Counted from the first letter of the stretch, positions 1-21,272 are shown. The stretch: DNA of 64,000 nt from Trochalopteron elliotii (GCA_024734555.1 JANPWX010000028.1:1009559-1073558), one strand, 5' to 3'. Program-made: numbers and translations. The notes: generated from the letters alone by a model not told the origin.

Positions 1-732
1 GAAGCCAAGGCCACAGCATTGAGATTGTTCTCTGCTCTGCACAACTCTGTGTATTTATCTGTGTTACAGTATTTAAAATACTCATTTTTGTTAATTGTTT
101 ATCATGCCAGTGAAATGAAATTAGTTGCTTTGTCCTGTCAGAAGCCCACAATACAGTAGTTGGTAATCTGTTTAGTCTCTGAAAGGCAACAATAAAATCT
201 GTTAAGCATATCAGGTTTATCAAATCCCCTCAGGATTTCAGGGCTTACTAACCTGTATTTGGTTAAGTACTTATTTCAGACAGATGGAATTTTTGGCAGT
301 TACTGAAATTCCTCTCCTACTTACATGGAAATCATGCCTGACTCTCAAATAACACCTGATTTTGCAAATGTAAATATTGTATATTGGAGACTGCCTGCCT
401 GGTGACTGTGCTTTATTTGTAAAGTTGTTACAGTTAGAGAGTTATTATTTGGCATTTTGTTTGAACTAATTCTGGTTAACAATGTATTTTGTGTCAGCTG
501 ATATTATTTTCATCTAAATTCTCTTCGTAAGTAGGGATTCCATTTCAGTTATTCCACTGACAGCATTGCAAGCATCCTTTGATTAGTGTTACTTATTAGA
601 GATATAGGGTACTGGCTCATAGCATCTACTACACAAGTAAATTATTGTTTTAAGTAGAATTTCAGATGTGGTCTACTGAAACCTCTTTTTTTGTATTTTT
701 ACATCTTTATTTTTAAAAAACAACCAGCATTC

Positions 733-784
733 AAATTATAATTTAATTTAATAATTAATTTATAATATAAATTATAATTTAATA
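733..784. repeat. AT-only palindromic tract
   Basis: About 50 bases almost free of G and C. The 12-base palindrome AAATTATAATTT occurs twice, at 733-744 and 769-780, so the tract could fold into alternative hairpins. No function is evident; such tracts are common in AT-rich introns. Confidence 0.7.
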
Positions 785-3700
785 TGCTATTGTTATATAA
801 ATTTAATATCTAAAAATAAATCTGCGCATTGATAAATTTTTAGAAGTCAAACAGTATTGACAAAGATGGTAATTAAAAAAAATATTTTTGTTACAATGAT
901 TCATCCAGAAGGCTAGAGTTTTGAAGTGGATACAACCAGTGTTTTTGATCTACAGCATAGGTAGGCTGTATTGAGGATTGAAATCTGTCATAAGAGCATG
1001 CTCAACAAGTTTGTAAGTGATGTGGTTAACTGCTCTTGTCTCTGGTTCCCATAGCCATACCTTTCCCAAGTAGTAATCTTTGAGGGTCAGTACATCCCAA
1101 AGGAGTTATAAAAGAATAAAAATGGCTCAGAAATATCCAGGGACAAAAAAAAAATCCCAAACACCTACATATGAATATTTGTTCAGCTTCTCTGACTCTG
1201 TAGTTTAAACTGTGTTTTGGGTTGCTGTTTGGTCTTGTCTGCTAGGGGCAACCAAGAGAGCCAAGACAGGTCTCTCTCCACTGGTGGGATAGCTCTGCTA
1301 GGGGATTGAGTCAGGGGACACACAGACCACAGCTGGTACTTGTTAGTGAGCCTGTTATTAATTTATCTGCTCCTACAGGCAGAATCAGAGTGTTGCTGTT
1401 AATGAAAGATAACCATGTCTGTTGATCCAGCTCCCAGTTTGCTCATGCCTATGTTGTAGCTCCCGGGTGGAAGCGGCAATAGGGAGACAGCCAGATTTTG
1501 AGACAGCCAGCTCTGATTTGAAAGCGTACAAATGCAGCTCTAGCAATTTTTCTGGTTGCTTTGGGATTAAATATCCCTGTAAACGATATGAATAATTCAG
1601 GGTATTGTGATTTTTCAATCGGACATGTGGATTGGGAAGTCAAAAGGATGGTAGAGGTTTGATGTAGCAGCCATGTATAGGCAATTAGTGCCCCCTCAGA
1701 TACAGAGGAGTGTTGTGCCTGGCTGTTTTCTGGTGCTGTGGTAGCCTGCCATGCAGTGGATTTGTAGGTGATACTGTTGCCATAATAAGCAATGTTGATT
1801 GTTCCAATACCTTCGACTTTCCCAGCTGTCAGTAGGTGCTTATGTGTGCAAATCTGAATTTGGTCTGTAGTCAATGTAGTAATTAGAGCAATTTGGATTA
1901 GTGACTGCAAGGTACCTATTCTTGAGTGAGTTTTAACTTTATCCTATAATTATAATGGATGGATAGCTGCCTATATTGCATATGAACAACTAAATTTAGA
2001 ATCTTAACTGGACCCAAGCTGTCATCTTACATTAAAGCACAGCATGCAATATATTTTTATACATTATTATCTTGGTGATTTCTTTTACTGTTTATTTGTT
2101 ACTGTCTGCAGTTTGTGTAATGCAGTCTTCTCAACATTAGGGTGAGGGGAGATTATGCAATGCAAAAAAATTTTACTCTGTATGTGTATAATAAAACACA
2201 TATATAGAAATAGTTCCTTAAAATTGGTTTGCTTGCTTACATTCAGATAATTGTTTGCCTTAGCTTAAAGGATTGTTAAAATAAGGATGCTGTGATATGT
2301 CATTTCTAACATGCTGGTCTGAATCATGCTTGTGTGCAATCACTGTATCAGCTCATGGCATGGCTGCCAAGCTGCCTACACATTCCCATGATGAATTTGC
2401 CAAGAGAAGTCTGATCTCCTTCTGGCCATCTGCATTTGTTTTGAATCATAAGTCCATGGGTGTGTGTATTAGCTACTGTATTTATCTGGGCTTTATTTGT
2501 TGGAAGCTGGTTTTGACTTTTGTTTCAGTTTCCCCTGTTGACTTTACTTTTTGTGTTTGCTTTTGAAAATCCTGTGGACTTAGAATTGAGCTATGAGTAG
2601 GCTTCAGGTCACTTGATGTTTCTGGGAAAAAAATCTGTGTGTTCAACACACTGCAGCAGATCTACCACAACTCTAAAAAAACTGCTTTGAAACATAAATG
2701 CCAAATGTCACAATATAGATTTTCAACTAACTACTTGTTAAAAAGCTGTGTTTAGAGAAAAGTGCATAAAACCTGTGCCTTTGGCATTTTATAGCTTATA
2801 TAGGACAGTTATAATATATAGGACAGTTTCTTCTTTTCTTGTCTGTTCAGAGCTGTGCCCATGAGCCTTTGTATATATTTTTTTATGTACCTTCAGCATG
2901 CCTCACAGTCTCACAAGTCCTGATGGATGCCTGTGCATGAGGGCTTGTCAGAAGGAGCACAAGTGCTGTGTCTAAGTTGGGTTCTGCTGCTTACACTTCA
3001 CCAATCCTCCTGTGTTAGCTTTTCTCCTTCCTCATCTTAACCAGTGTAGATGCCTGTCTGTGTCTGGCTTTGCAAACTCCAGTGAAGGCACTTAGCAGGA
3101 TTCACTGCTAATTCAGGGATCTCAGCTGTAGGCCAAGACCTATACAAGATCTGTGTGTTAGGTACTGTAGACAGGCAAAACCCCCACAGTTTCTCTGCCA
3201 GAGAATCTAATGGGCTGTTAATCACTAGTTAATATACTGATTTTTAAATCTTAATCCAAGATGCACAATCCAGAGCTAACCAATATGCCTCATGAAATGC
3301 CTGATAGAGTATCTGAGCATAGTTTTGGGGAAAAGCAACTTTTCTGGAAGATGGCAGGTCTGTCTTACAGTGACTTTTCTACTTGCAGTCTAATAATACT
3401 TTAAATAATGTGTGCATTATAAATGGTTATCAATGTTCTTTGCTTCTGAAAGCAAAGCTGTCGTCTGTATGTGTTGCCAAAGGATCGCAACAGAAAGGTT
3501 ACATTTTCATATTCAGTTTTCATTTCTTAGCTCTGTGCTATTCATCTTCAAACTGTGATAACTTTCTGCTGTTGAGCATATTTTTTTTCTTACCAATTTG
3601 TATTTGTCATCTTTTCCCCTGGCATTCGTAAACACCATTTGAAAGGATATCTTTTTTCCTCCAAAATGTTAATAATCCCAATTTTGTTCTTTCAAATTGA

Positions 3701-6700
3701 AACTGGATTAAGTATTCAAACCCTTCTTTTGTGTGTAGTCCTTACAGCAAATATTCTTAAGAAGAAACAGGAATCTCTAAGTTAATGCAAATCGACATTT
3801 TGCAGAAATATTTTTTCTTCAGGTCCAAAAGAAATCACCTTAACAGAAACTGGATGTGAATTTGCACCATTAAAAAAATTAGTCCCTTTCCTTACCTGCT
3901 GGGGTACTTACTGTGACTGGTGTGGCCTAAACCACTGGTTGCAGAAGAGATGTTCACCCAAATAGCTGCATTAGCTGCCTCTGCTTGTAATATTTTTTGG
4001 CAGTCATGACAAGTATGGGTAGAGAAAACAGAAGAAACATCTTTAGCCATATGTACTGTTCCAACACCAATTTCTTGCCATGAACCACGTTTGTTTTCAG
4101 CAGAATGAGTTCATTATGGAGAGTTGTGCTCAGATTACTTATTCTAAGTATTTCCTGGTGTATTCTGCCTTGACAGGAATGTTGGACATGGAGTATTAGA
4201 AGTATTTATCACCTTTCTCTGAAGTCATGTTTGGAAAAAAAATATATAAAATGGAGAGGAAATGCTTGTAAAACTTTTTTTTTGCCTGTTCGTAAGGTGA
4301 CTTTTTAAAAAAACACAAATTATATGAAATAGCTCAAAGGGATTTGCAGATCAAGCTTAAATGTAGCTTAAAATGCTTGAAAACACATATGGTTCTATAT
4401 TTTTTTAGAGATTTTATAAAAAATTCTTTGAATGTGTAAAATTTTGCGGTTGTGTTTTTCGTTTGTTTGTTTTTTTAATATTCTGATCCTAAAGGGCTTT
4501 ATGACATTAGGTGCCTGAAACTGTCTTCATGTAGCTCATACCTACCAGGACTATACATATATTTTTTTGCTTCCTCAGCCAAAGAACTTTTCCTTAAAAG
4601 AAATTAATTTTGACTTGGATTTCTTCCTAACAGTACTGACGTAGTATGAAAAGCCAAAATTGCTGAAGGCAAAAGCTTGGCCAGCAAAAGAGTTACCTGC
4701 AAACAATCATGCGTAACAAAGATCATGGTTTCCTAAGGACTGCATCTAGTTCTGCAGGTGATTTTCTTCTGGAGACAATCTTGTACATGAAACGGTGTGA
4801 GCAGCATGGGATGATGTGTGAGTGGCAACTAGTAGTGAAGGCACTGATTTTTCATTTGGGATGTACTGGGGATAAAACTCTTCCTTAGTATTGGAGAATG
4901 TTTTCGGTCTTTCAGCCAAAAGCATTTGTCATGTTTGCATGTGGTTTTTTTGTTTGTTTTATTTATTTTTTTTTTAATGGAATTTTTAAGAATGGAATTG
5001 CAGGTTTCTGTAGTCCATTTGTTCAAACAATTGATTCAGATCATGAGTATTGCACGCATCTCAGAGCTTTGTCTGTCAGAGCTCTCCCTGGCCTCTGCTC
5101 AGGGATACCAACTGCTGCAGTGGGAGCCTGCAAGGAGTGACAAGGTGCCAGCTGTCCTCTTTCCGGCCATGGCAGCAGATGTTGAGCATATCTGAGTGCC
5201 TCAGATTTGTGTGCTATTTTCATGATATCATTGAAATTTTTTCACTGTACTTTTATGATTTAGGAGTAGACAATGAGTTTTTTAACAGAGGGCTTTTTTA
5301 CTTTTTGATAGTTTTTTAAAATGTTTTTACTTTGTCTCTGCTTTTTGAGACAGTGATAAACCTACTTGTCCATCCCCAAAATACTCTAGAGACTGTAATT
5401 TTCCACTAGCAGTATATTAGACCAGCAATTCAGAGATTTCTTTCTCATAGCATAGATGGTACTTCTAGATATACATCCTTGCTACACCTTTTCACTTTCC
5501 GCCTCATTTCTTCCTTTGTCCTTCATGGATACAGGAGGCTCAAATATACATGCGAGTACTTAAGCTTGAGTACTGCTGTTGGTGGTTGTCTCCTGAACCC
5601 CTGAAGTCTTACAAAGCTTGATTTTCTCCTTCCAGAGGCTGATGAAACAGTCACTGAGATAGAGAACCTTGGGTGTGGACATGGTTTCCTCTTCTAAGCC
5701 AGCCTCCTTCTACGTGCTGTTAGGCCAGTACTTTTGTGTCACACTGGCAGTGAGGGCAACAGGAGGAAATGAGTTATTCTTCTAAACGAGTTGGAGTTTT
5801 TAAAAATGAAAGTTTTTGCTACTGCAACAAAGGATGGCTAGGTCTTGGGAGAAATTGGAGAAGGGTCCCTGCAATAAATACTGGCAACCTTTAGTGAAGC
5901 CGAATCTCATTAATGCATGAAGCACGATGCACATATTGCTTTAGTACACTCTCTTTTCTAGAGAGGTTTATATAAGCAATTATATGAGCTTCAGATATTC
6001 TGTCTGAAGAAGAACTATGTCAGTCCAATCTAGTTTGTATTAAGAGAGAAAATTTGTCTCTGTTGACTGTGAATAGAAGCTGAGACAGCTCTTGAAGTAT
6101 TTTGAATGTGCTCTCTGTCTTTTCAAGCACTGCTTGAAAATTCAGTCAAAAGCCAGTGCAAAAAGCTGATCTGATACAAGATGATGCTGAGCTGTTCATT
6201 CTGTTATGTGGTTTTTCAGTACTGCTACTGAGGAAGGATATTGATGTATGTGTAACTTCACTAGAACAACATTGTAGATGAGGGGCTTTGGGGGATTAGA
6301 GATTATGAGCAGAGGAGAGATAGTTAAGAGTGGAGTTGATAAACTGATAGATATTAAATAATGAAAGAATATTGAATGATGTGCAGAAATAAAAATCACT
6401 GCTACAATTACAAAACTTCACAATATTACAAATGGAGAACAAATTCAGAATTATATGTATTTGCAATGAGTTCAATTTTTTGAAAACTCAGAGAGCTTTT
6501 CGTGTACAACTGAGAGTCTGAAAGGGTATTTATGCCTAAGGAGCAGTAAGACAAAAACCTACCCAAATATTTGACCAAAAGGTTTGTGAGAAAGGAAGGT
6601 AATGAAGTGGCTGAAGAACAACTTGGTTTTGCCAAAAGCAAACCAGAGCATATAATGAAACATCTGAAACACAACTCTTGAAGAATTGCAAACTCTTAAC

Positions 6701-8763
6701 TGGAAGGGTTGATAATAACTGTACTTTTCATCTCTATGATGTATATGATGCATAAAGTAGTGAATAAATCAAAACTGATTAGGCAGAGGTTACTATTTAT
6801 CGTTGCAGTCTCTTGCCCTTATGCTGCTTTTAGATTGTCATACTGTTGTTCTTTAAAAATTTAGTTGTAATACAAGTTACAGAATACTCATGTGGTTTAT
6901 AATAGTTTGGATGCTAGATGATGGAAGTCTGTCCCATCCAGGTGTGCATAAAATATGCCTATCTGGAAAGGAGTGTGTAAACCAAGCTGGACCTAGAGCC
7001 CTCTCTGCTGGATGGCTGGGAAACAACACTTCAAACAGGAAAAAATAAGAATTTTTATGTAGAAAAGAAAATCTGAGGCTAGTACAATAAATCTAGATGT
7101 AAACCATAAATCCTACACAATTGAAGTCTTCCCTATTATAAGGAGATGGAATAGGATAGGACTTACTTCATAAAAATGGCCTTCTCTTATTAAATTATGA
7201 GGTGATATATTTTAATGATAATTCTTTTCTTCTGAGCAAATATGGGATCTGAGTGGGCAAGAAAAGAATTAACGTTTCATCCTAGAAATTTGAAAAATTC
7301 ATAATTTCTGTGCCAAAGAGGAATATTCAAGTAAAGGATTTTCTAACCATATAAATACTGGAGGGTACAGGTGGGGGTCGGTTTTTTGTAATAATGAACC
7401 AAAGAAATTAACACTTACTATAAAGCTGTAGTAATACATGGAAAATACACTATTTCAAGATGAAGTACTTTTTAAAAAAGGCATTTGGCAAGATGGAACA
7501 CATGTGTTTGTTTTAAAATAAAATATATTTTCCAGTAAGAGGGGAAACACTATTTTAGTAATTAAAGTCCATTTTTTATTCCTAATGTAAAGCCAAACAC
7601 AGACATTCAGAATTTTTTTTCATTCCATTTGACTAATGGAAACCAGGGAAAGGAGAATTGCAGAGAATTACTGAATTGTCACTTTACTACCAGCACAAGA
7701 AGATCCATTAAAACTATGCAGCTCCCTGAAGTCCAGTCACTTGGAACTGATTTGGAAGTGCGCATAAGCACACGTGGGTTCTTTAAGGCCAAAAAAGTCT
7801 AGTGGAGATAAGACAAATCAACACTGAATAAACTCATGAGAAGTGTTGACTCTTTCTTCTTCCATGGTTTTTCACGATGGGATAACAGCTGCGGACATTC
7901 ATGACATTTCTGGTCACAGAAAGTTCATTAGGGAAGAAAAAATGCAGCCTTTGTGTACGCACTTGGAAACCTCTGAAATCTCGCATGTGTGGAGAACTAC
8001 AGCAAAACAGTTACTGATCTTTATTAAACTTGGTTTCCCTTCATTTCCTGTCTAGGGAAGGAGAAGCACATTTTGGAAATATTTGGTGTTTTGTAAAATG
8101 TTCATTATAAGATATTTCTTTTTCTTCGAGTTGTCATTTCACTTAAGGTAACAACTTGATTAATGACATTATAGAGCAGTTAGTGTGGTGGGGTTGCTTT
8201 AGGACTTTTTTTTCTACTTTTTTTCAAGTCACAGGACATAACCTCTTCAAAATTTAGATTAAAAATGGTGTAGAAATATAGACTAGTAAGATACAGGAAG
8301 ATTTTGTAATATGTTTTTGTTCTGTAAGAATAAGCCGTATGAGGTGACTATTTCTGTGAAAAAACCCAACAAAAACAGAAACAAAAAAGAACCTGTCTAG
8401 GTAACCAAACTGACATGAATTTATCCCGTTGTATCACTCACCAAATGTTTTGTGAAAGGCAGTAAGGACATTGTGTAAAGGACTGAATTTGTTCTCTTGA
8501 AAAGACAATAATAGTGAAAATGTGGACTGAAGGGAGGCTGTTGTATTTATGCTCGTTTTCCCTGTTTTTTCCTGTCATTTGTTGACCCAGCTAATTCTAA
8601 TGGTCACATAAACAAAAACATTTTAAAAGTCTGCATATAGAAGTGGTAGTGAAAGTACCTCAATAGGACTTATTTTCCACAGGAGAATTAATGCAGAAAT
8701 ACTATATTGTTAATTTCTCTTCTTTAATGGATTTCAAGGTGTTTTCTCAAGTATTTTTTCGGA

Positions 8764-8814
8764 TAGGAAATAAGAAAATAGAAATAGAAATTTCTTCTTA
8801 TAAGAAATAAGAAA
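8764..8814. repeat. Purine-rich (GAAAT)-like simple repeat
   Basis: Degenerate repeats of AGAAAT/ATAAGAAA on the + strand, with one inverted copy in the middle (a short TTTCTTCTTA segment), giving a weak hairpin. This is low-complexity intronic sequence. Confidence 0.55.
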
Positions 8815-9768
8815 CAATATTTTTTATGTAGTTGTATCACAGATATTGAATATTAGGGAGCTGTCTAATAGCTTCTTTACCTGTGTATACACACACAGAC
8901 ATCTTCTTGGTAGAGTAATACATGCTCCCTAACCTCTACTACATAAGCTTTAGAATATGTTTAAACTACATGATGAGCATATTGCAAAGATACAGAGAGT
9001 TCTGGTGTTAACCTGAGAAAGACCCTTGAAGATCAGCCAGTATTGACTCTGGAGCAGAAGCAGTGCAGGCAGAATGGTGATCAAGGAGAGCTGCATATCT
9101 GTGCCAGGGGCTATAGTGTGAAACAAATGCATGCATTTCCTAGCTCATATGTAGAGGAAACTCTTCTAGCTTTTCTTCTTATCCCCTAATGCTGTCAGAT
9201 GTCTGATCATGTCCTTCAGTCCTGCCTGCCTGTAGTTACCACAGCAGAGTAAAACCTCAGTGGCCGGAATGCTCGATGCTGGGGTGCCAAACCCACAGTC
9301 ATGTTTCTGTTGTAAAGGCACCATCTTTCTTACAGTATCGTGGGTAATTTCTGAAGATGTTTTAGACAGACAGACCTCATTAAAAGCAGAAAATGAGTGG
9401 AGTGAATACATGGCTGCTTTCTTCTTCAGTTGTAATTTAGCAGTTTTGTAATTTAGCAATTTGCAGTTTTGCAGGTACTCTTGTGGTGTCAGGAGACATT
9501 AACTTGTTCTGTGCTGGGATGAAATTATTGTATCTGTACAGGCCTGTCTTCTTCTGGCTCAATGAAACTTTTTCTCAAAATAATTACACAAGTCTAAATT
9601 CTTAGAATTTAAATTAATTTAAATAATAAATTTAAATTATTGTAGTTTTGAATAGATTTTATGATGCTGACTACCTGCGCTATGATTTGCTGCAGAAGTT
9701 TTCTTAAATTAATTATCTCTTGTGTACATCTATACATGGTTTTTATTTTTATTTTTTGTTTTTTTCAG

Positions 9769-9902
9769 GGCATGGCTTTTACCTTGGAGGAGAGGCAACA
9801 ATTGAATATTCATGGATTATTGCCACCTTGCTTTCTTGGTCAAGATGCTCAGGTTTATACAATTCTTAAGAATTTTGAAAGGCTGACATGTGACCTAGAC
9901 AG
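9769..9902 (+). CDS. ME1: ME1 exon 2 (malic enzyme N-terminal segment)
   Basis: This exon is 134 nt, phase 0 at its start, and encodes 44 residues plus two bases (AG) of a split arginine codon. It reads GMAFTLEERQQLNIHGLLPP and then runs on to a segment ending near ERLTCDLD. The motif AFTLEERQQLNIHGLLPP is the hallmark N-terminal helix of vertebrate malic enzymes and is closest to ME1. In human ME1 numbering it covers about residues 27-71. The acceptor is a long T-rich tract plus TTTTTTTCAG and the donor is AG|GTAAAG. The upstream exon that supplies the start codon is outside the window. The segment belongs to the N-terminal helical region used for subunit contacts in the tetramer (family knowledge). 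Confidence 0.97.
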
Positions 9903-17263
<7,361 letters not shown>

Positions 17264-18649
17264 TAAAAGTAATTGTATCTTATTTTCCTTTTGGCAGATT
17301 TCTGCAGGGGCTTTCTAACAGCTGCATGTAAGCCAAAACTGCAATAATTGAGATAATTCTAGCTACACTTTTGGTCTACATTAAACAATAATTTGTGCAT
17401 TTCTTATCTGCATTTAAAAGGCAAATGGTTGGTTGAATTGCATTAAAACATGAATATATTTTTAATCTTATTAACTGATTTTAACTATTAAACTGTAGAG
17501 TATATGTTCTGTATTATACTGTACAGTATAACTATATATAACTATACTGTTTGAGAATCCTAGCTGCATATTAGAAGACTGGAGAAGAATGGAACCTTTC
17601 TTTTAGATTTGTCTTAGAAACTTGAAAAGCACAAACCTTTGCCTATATAAATATTTATGTTATTGGTATTTTATACATACAGACACACAAAGCCACACAC
17701 CCATAGATATATATACATATGTAAAAACAATATGTATGCAAACTAAGGATGCATTACATATGTACCTACTGATATCTTAAAAATTATCAAAAATCATCCA
17801 AGTGCCTGTTCACTGCTTAATAATTAGTTGCTTCATAGGTTTGTTTTTGGAGTGCTTTATCATGTATACAATATCTGTGTTTATAGAATGATGAGGAAGT
17901 GGTATGAAAGGATAGACACTTCTCTTTCACTCTGTCTCTTGAACATCAACTCACAGAGTTTGAGATTTATGGTAGTTGCTTTTTGAGAACATTATGTATA
18001 TCACTGCCTTCACGTGCAAACTGGAGCAACACTTTGGAGCCTTCTGCAGAATTTTTTGGCAAAGAAAGAGATAAATGAGCTACATATGCATAGCTTTGTT
18101 AACAGAAATAAGGTTTTTACAGTGAAGGCATTGATCAAAAGTAAGAAGCTTGCAAGATATAAGGGAACAAATGACTGCTGACAAATTCTTCAGCAGGAGA
18201 TATTTGAGAGAGACTTGTGGCTTCAAGGTTTTGTTCTTAATGTGAAAATCATTTTGGCCTTGTTACTGACAGAATGAGTCAGGACCATCTGGTCAGCTGC
18301 AGAAAACAAGAATTCGCACTTCTGTGCATATTAAAAAGTTCAAAAATACCTCAAGAATAATTTTAATAAACCTGTTTCATGATCTGTGGCTTTTAGGTGC
18401 CTCCCTCAGTAAGAGAAGTCATCTCCTTTGTCTGCCTCGGTATTTACCACCATGGTGATTTGATGGCCCTTCCAGGAAGTGCTAAATATGTCTGGAAATT
18501 AGGTCTTTGCTTACACTGGTCTCATAACCCCTCATTTTGATATTCATTGTCATACAAAATATTTCACAAGGAGCCCCTCTGCCCATGCATGTACTTTTCC
18601 CTTTCTCCCTAGACGAGTGAAGCATCTGTGGAGAAAAACACCCAGTTTA

Positions 18650-19114
18650 ATTAGAATTGTTAAGTTTTCAAAAGACCTCCAAGGTCATTGAGTCCAACTT
18701 TTGACTGAACACCACCATGTCAAATAAACCACAGCAATAAGTGCCACATCAAATAATTTCTTGAACACTTCCAGGGATGGTGACTCTGCCTCCTCCCTGA
18801 ACAGTCTGTTCCAATACTTAACCACCTGTTCACTGAAGAAGTTCTTCTTGATGTCCAGTGTAAAGCTCCCTGGCACAGCTTGAGACTATTTTTTCCTATC
18901 CTGTCGTTTGGTTGCCTGTGAGAGGAGGCCAACCCCTGCTTGACTACAGCCTCCTTTCAGGCAGTTGTAGAGAGTGATAAGGTCACCCTGAGCCTCCTCA
19001 GGGCTAAACAACCCCAGTTCCCTCAGCCACTCCTCCCACAACTTGTGCTCCAGACCTTTCAGCTCTTTCGTGCTTCTTTGGACATGCTCCAGCACCTCAA
19101 TGTCTCTTTTGTAG
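18650..19114 (-). mobile_element. CR1 LINE fragment (antisense), ORF2 C-terminus to 3' end
   Basis: Read on the minus strand this is the last part of a CR1 retrotransposon. Conceptual translation gives degraded ORF2 C-terminal blocks in the right order: an [24 protein letters not shown] segment, [32 protein letters not shown], then DIKKNFFSEQVVKYWNRLFR and ESPSLEVFKKLFDVAL. The copy has frameshifts and stops and is not active. Its 3' end lies at about 18650, near TTAGAATTGTTAAG, and its truncated 5' end is at about 19114, where a second CR1 piece in the opposite orientation begins. Confidence 0.93.
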
Positions 19115-19180
19115 CAGGGTTGGAACTAGATGATCGTTAAGGTCTGTTACAATCCAAACCATTCTGTGGTTCTATGATCT
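19115..19180 (+). mobile_element. CR1 LINE 3' terminus (sense, about 66 bp)
   Basis: A very short sense-strand CR1 end: GGGTTGGAACTAGATGATC, then AAGGTCTGTTACAATCC and a tail containing ATTCTGTGGTTCTATGATC. These are the canonical last bases of CR1, including the degenerate 8-base terminal repeat. It directly abuts the antisense CR1 piece at 18650-19114 with no spacer, so the pair has two 3' ends facing outward. It could be a separate, extremely 5'-truncated insertion or the product of a rearrangement. Confidence 0.85.
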
Positions 19181-20342
19181 TTGACAGACTTCTCCTGTTT
19201 AAGAAAAATACCTACAGTGCAATCTTCCACTGCACTGTTACAGAGATATGTTTTTTTTTCCTAAGAAAAACCTTTTCTAAATTATTCCAAAACCAACTAT
19301 GCAAAGCAACCAATATAATTTAGTTTGAAATTGCATTCTAGACCATGATTCATTTAGCATTAAGCCTTATATGCCAGCATACCTCATAAACAGCATCCTC
19401 CAAGAGATGGATAGAAAAGAAAATATAAACATTAAATTTAATATTCAGAAGGCAAAAAGGAATAAAATATGTAAGATTTAGTCCAGGCTATATCCTCTTA
19501 AAATTTTGATTGATTTTTTTTCAAGAAGTTGCGATCAAGGAAAAACATATAATCTGATCATACCTTAAAATAAAGGTATTCTCATCTGTAAGAACTGTCT
19601 GTATCTGCTTTATGTTCACTCATACTAAGTGCTGTCTTTCCAGATAAGTGATTGTTTTTCTTTGACAATGTTTTTCATTTCAGAATATTTTTAATACTGC
19701 CTCTTCCCACAGCTCAGAAAATGTTTGCTATTTTGTAGTGTAATACAGATCCCATTAGAAACAGACTTGAAGGTAATTAAGTTAAAAACTACTCAGTTGC
19801 TGCAGATTATATTTATCTCACTGCAGTTTGCAAGGCAGTGTCATATTTAGTTTACATCTGTAAGGATTATTTCCAATATTCAATATTCAGTTATACTTCT
19901 TTACATTGTGAAATGAGTTTGAAGTGCCTGGCTCACAGGGAACAACAAAATTAATTTAGAGTGCAAAAAGTAGGTGTCTCGTGGAATCATTAAATGAGAT
20001 CATCTTCTGTGACTCTCTTATGTGTTTTTTAGAAGACTTTATGGGCTCACATGATGTGCTCACAGTCACAGGAGGACTCTGTGGCTCAGGAAAAGGTTTT
20101 CATCCTGAAGCAATAGTTTGCAATTTTAGAATAAACATTCATGGCTGACCAGCTAACCATCTGATTAAGCATCATTTCTCAAGAGAACCAGCTGCAAAGT
20201 AACTTGACTCACTGGTTTGAAGCTCATCTATGTAGTTGACATTTACTTGTAATATTCAGACTCAACTCAAGATTGCATTACTCACTCTGAATATTCAGCT
20301 TTAAATCCACCAGTTTAATGAATAAGAGTATTCAGTAAACAG

Positions 20343-20366
20343 TACAGATCTGATAGCAGATCTGTA
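20343..20366. repeat. Perfect 9-bp inverted repeat
   Basis: TACAGATCT, a 6-base loop, then AGATCTGTA. It lies alone in intron 3; no surrounding structure suggests a terminator or processed RNA. It may be a chance hairpin. Confidence 0.6.
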
Positions 20367-21272
20367 ACATGCACCTACCTACACCACATTGTTACATGAA
20401 TATAATTTAGAAGACCAGTCCTTCTGGTCTCCTTCCTAGCTGTTGAAGAGAATGAAGGAAGAAAGGATCCTTCAGGGACTTGGTCAGAGAAGGAATTTGG
20501 ACCTGTGCAGATAGAAGCTTTACTTATGCTGGGAATATAATGGGGTTCTGCTTCTATTATCATGCTCACACTATCGTTAAAAGCATTATCTCAGAATCTC
20601 TACTAGGTCACGTGTTGGTTCAGAGTTTCTATCCATCATTTAAATTCCTAAACTAAAAAAATTCTTCAATTGCACAAGGCATGTACATATGTATGACAGC
20701 TTTTGATTACATACCAAGAAAGAAACTATTTCTCTAAATAGATTTCTGAAATACAACAGTTCTTTCATCCAACAAGAATAAATATGGGAAAGCTCAATGG
20801 AAATTTCCTGTAAGAATCCAAAATCAACTTTTTACATTGTATAGCAAACACCCTGGAGTTTAAGATTCTTTTGTAAACTCAGCCATCAGAGAAGGGAGGT
20901 AAAATTGCCAAGTAGTGCTATGCTGAAGACTTTGGATGTTGTTAAAATGTTAGGTGACTGTTTATATATGGCCATTCCTAGAAGGAAAAGCCATTTCAAT
21001 CAGGATATGATCAGTGCAAGCCCAGGTAGCTGATGCAGCTTCACAGGCATGGCAGAGTTCTCTGAAATAACTTCATGATGCAGTCACAGACTGTCAGGCT
21101 GACTAGGAACCATTTTTAAAGCAGCTCTCTTGGGTCTGATGCAATCTCTTAAAAGGCAAAGTATGTCAGCTTTGAAATTGTTTACCAGATTTCCTCCTTG
21201 CTGAAGTGCGTGACTGACTCAGCACATACAAATTTGAGACTTAGTCCTTTCCTTATATTTCTCAAAAAGAAT

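Larger units (their letters stand above)
1..9768 (+). other. ME1: ME1 intron 1, 3' part
   Basis: No coding exon of malic enzyme can be seen here, so this is read as the distal part of the intron between the first coding exon (N-terminal leader) and exon 2. It ends in a strong acceptor: a long T-rich tract followed by CAG directly before exon 2. The 5' splice site and the promoter are not in the window. It holds an AT palindromic tract near 733-784, a purine-rich stretch at 8764-8814, and an unassigned minus-strand open frame at 1449-1910. I recognise no CR1 copy or other mobile element in it. Intron status is inferred from the phase-0 start of the next exon. Confidence 0.85.

Noticed and set aside
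7843..8055. 70-codon plus-strand frame in intron 1 with normal-looking composition
   Set aside because: It does not match malic enzyme, does not join exon 2 in frame, and I recognise no family.
1..9768. A search by eye for ME1 exon 1 (segment ending NPHLNK before exon 2)
   Set aside because: No such coding segment with a donor was seen, so the first exon is placed upstream of the window.
18685..19095. Minus-strand open frames as a host gene
   Set aside because: Their translations follow the CR1 ORF2 C-terminus in order, so they are LINE remnants.
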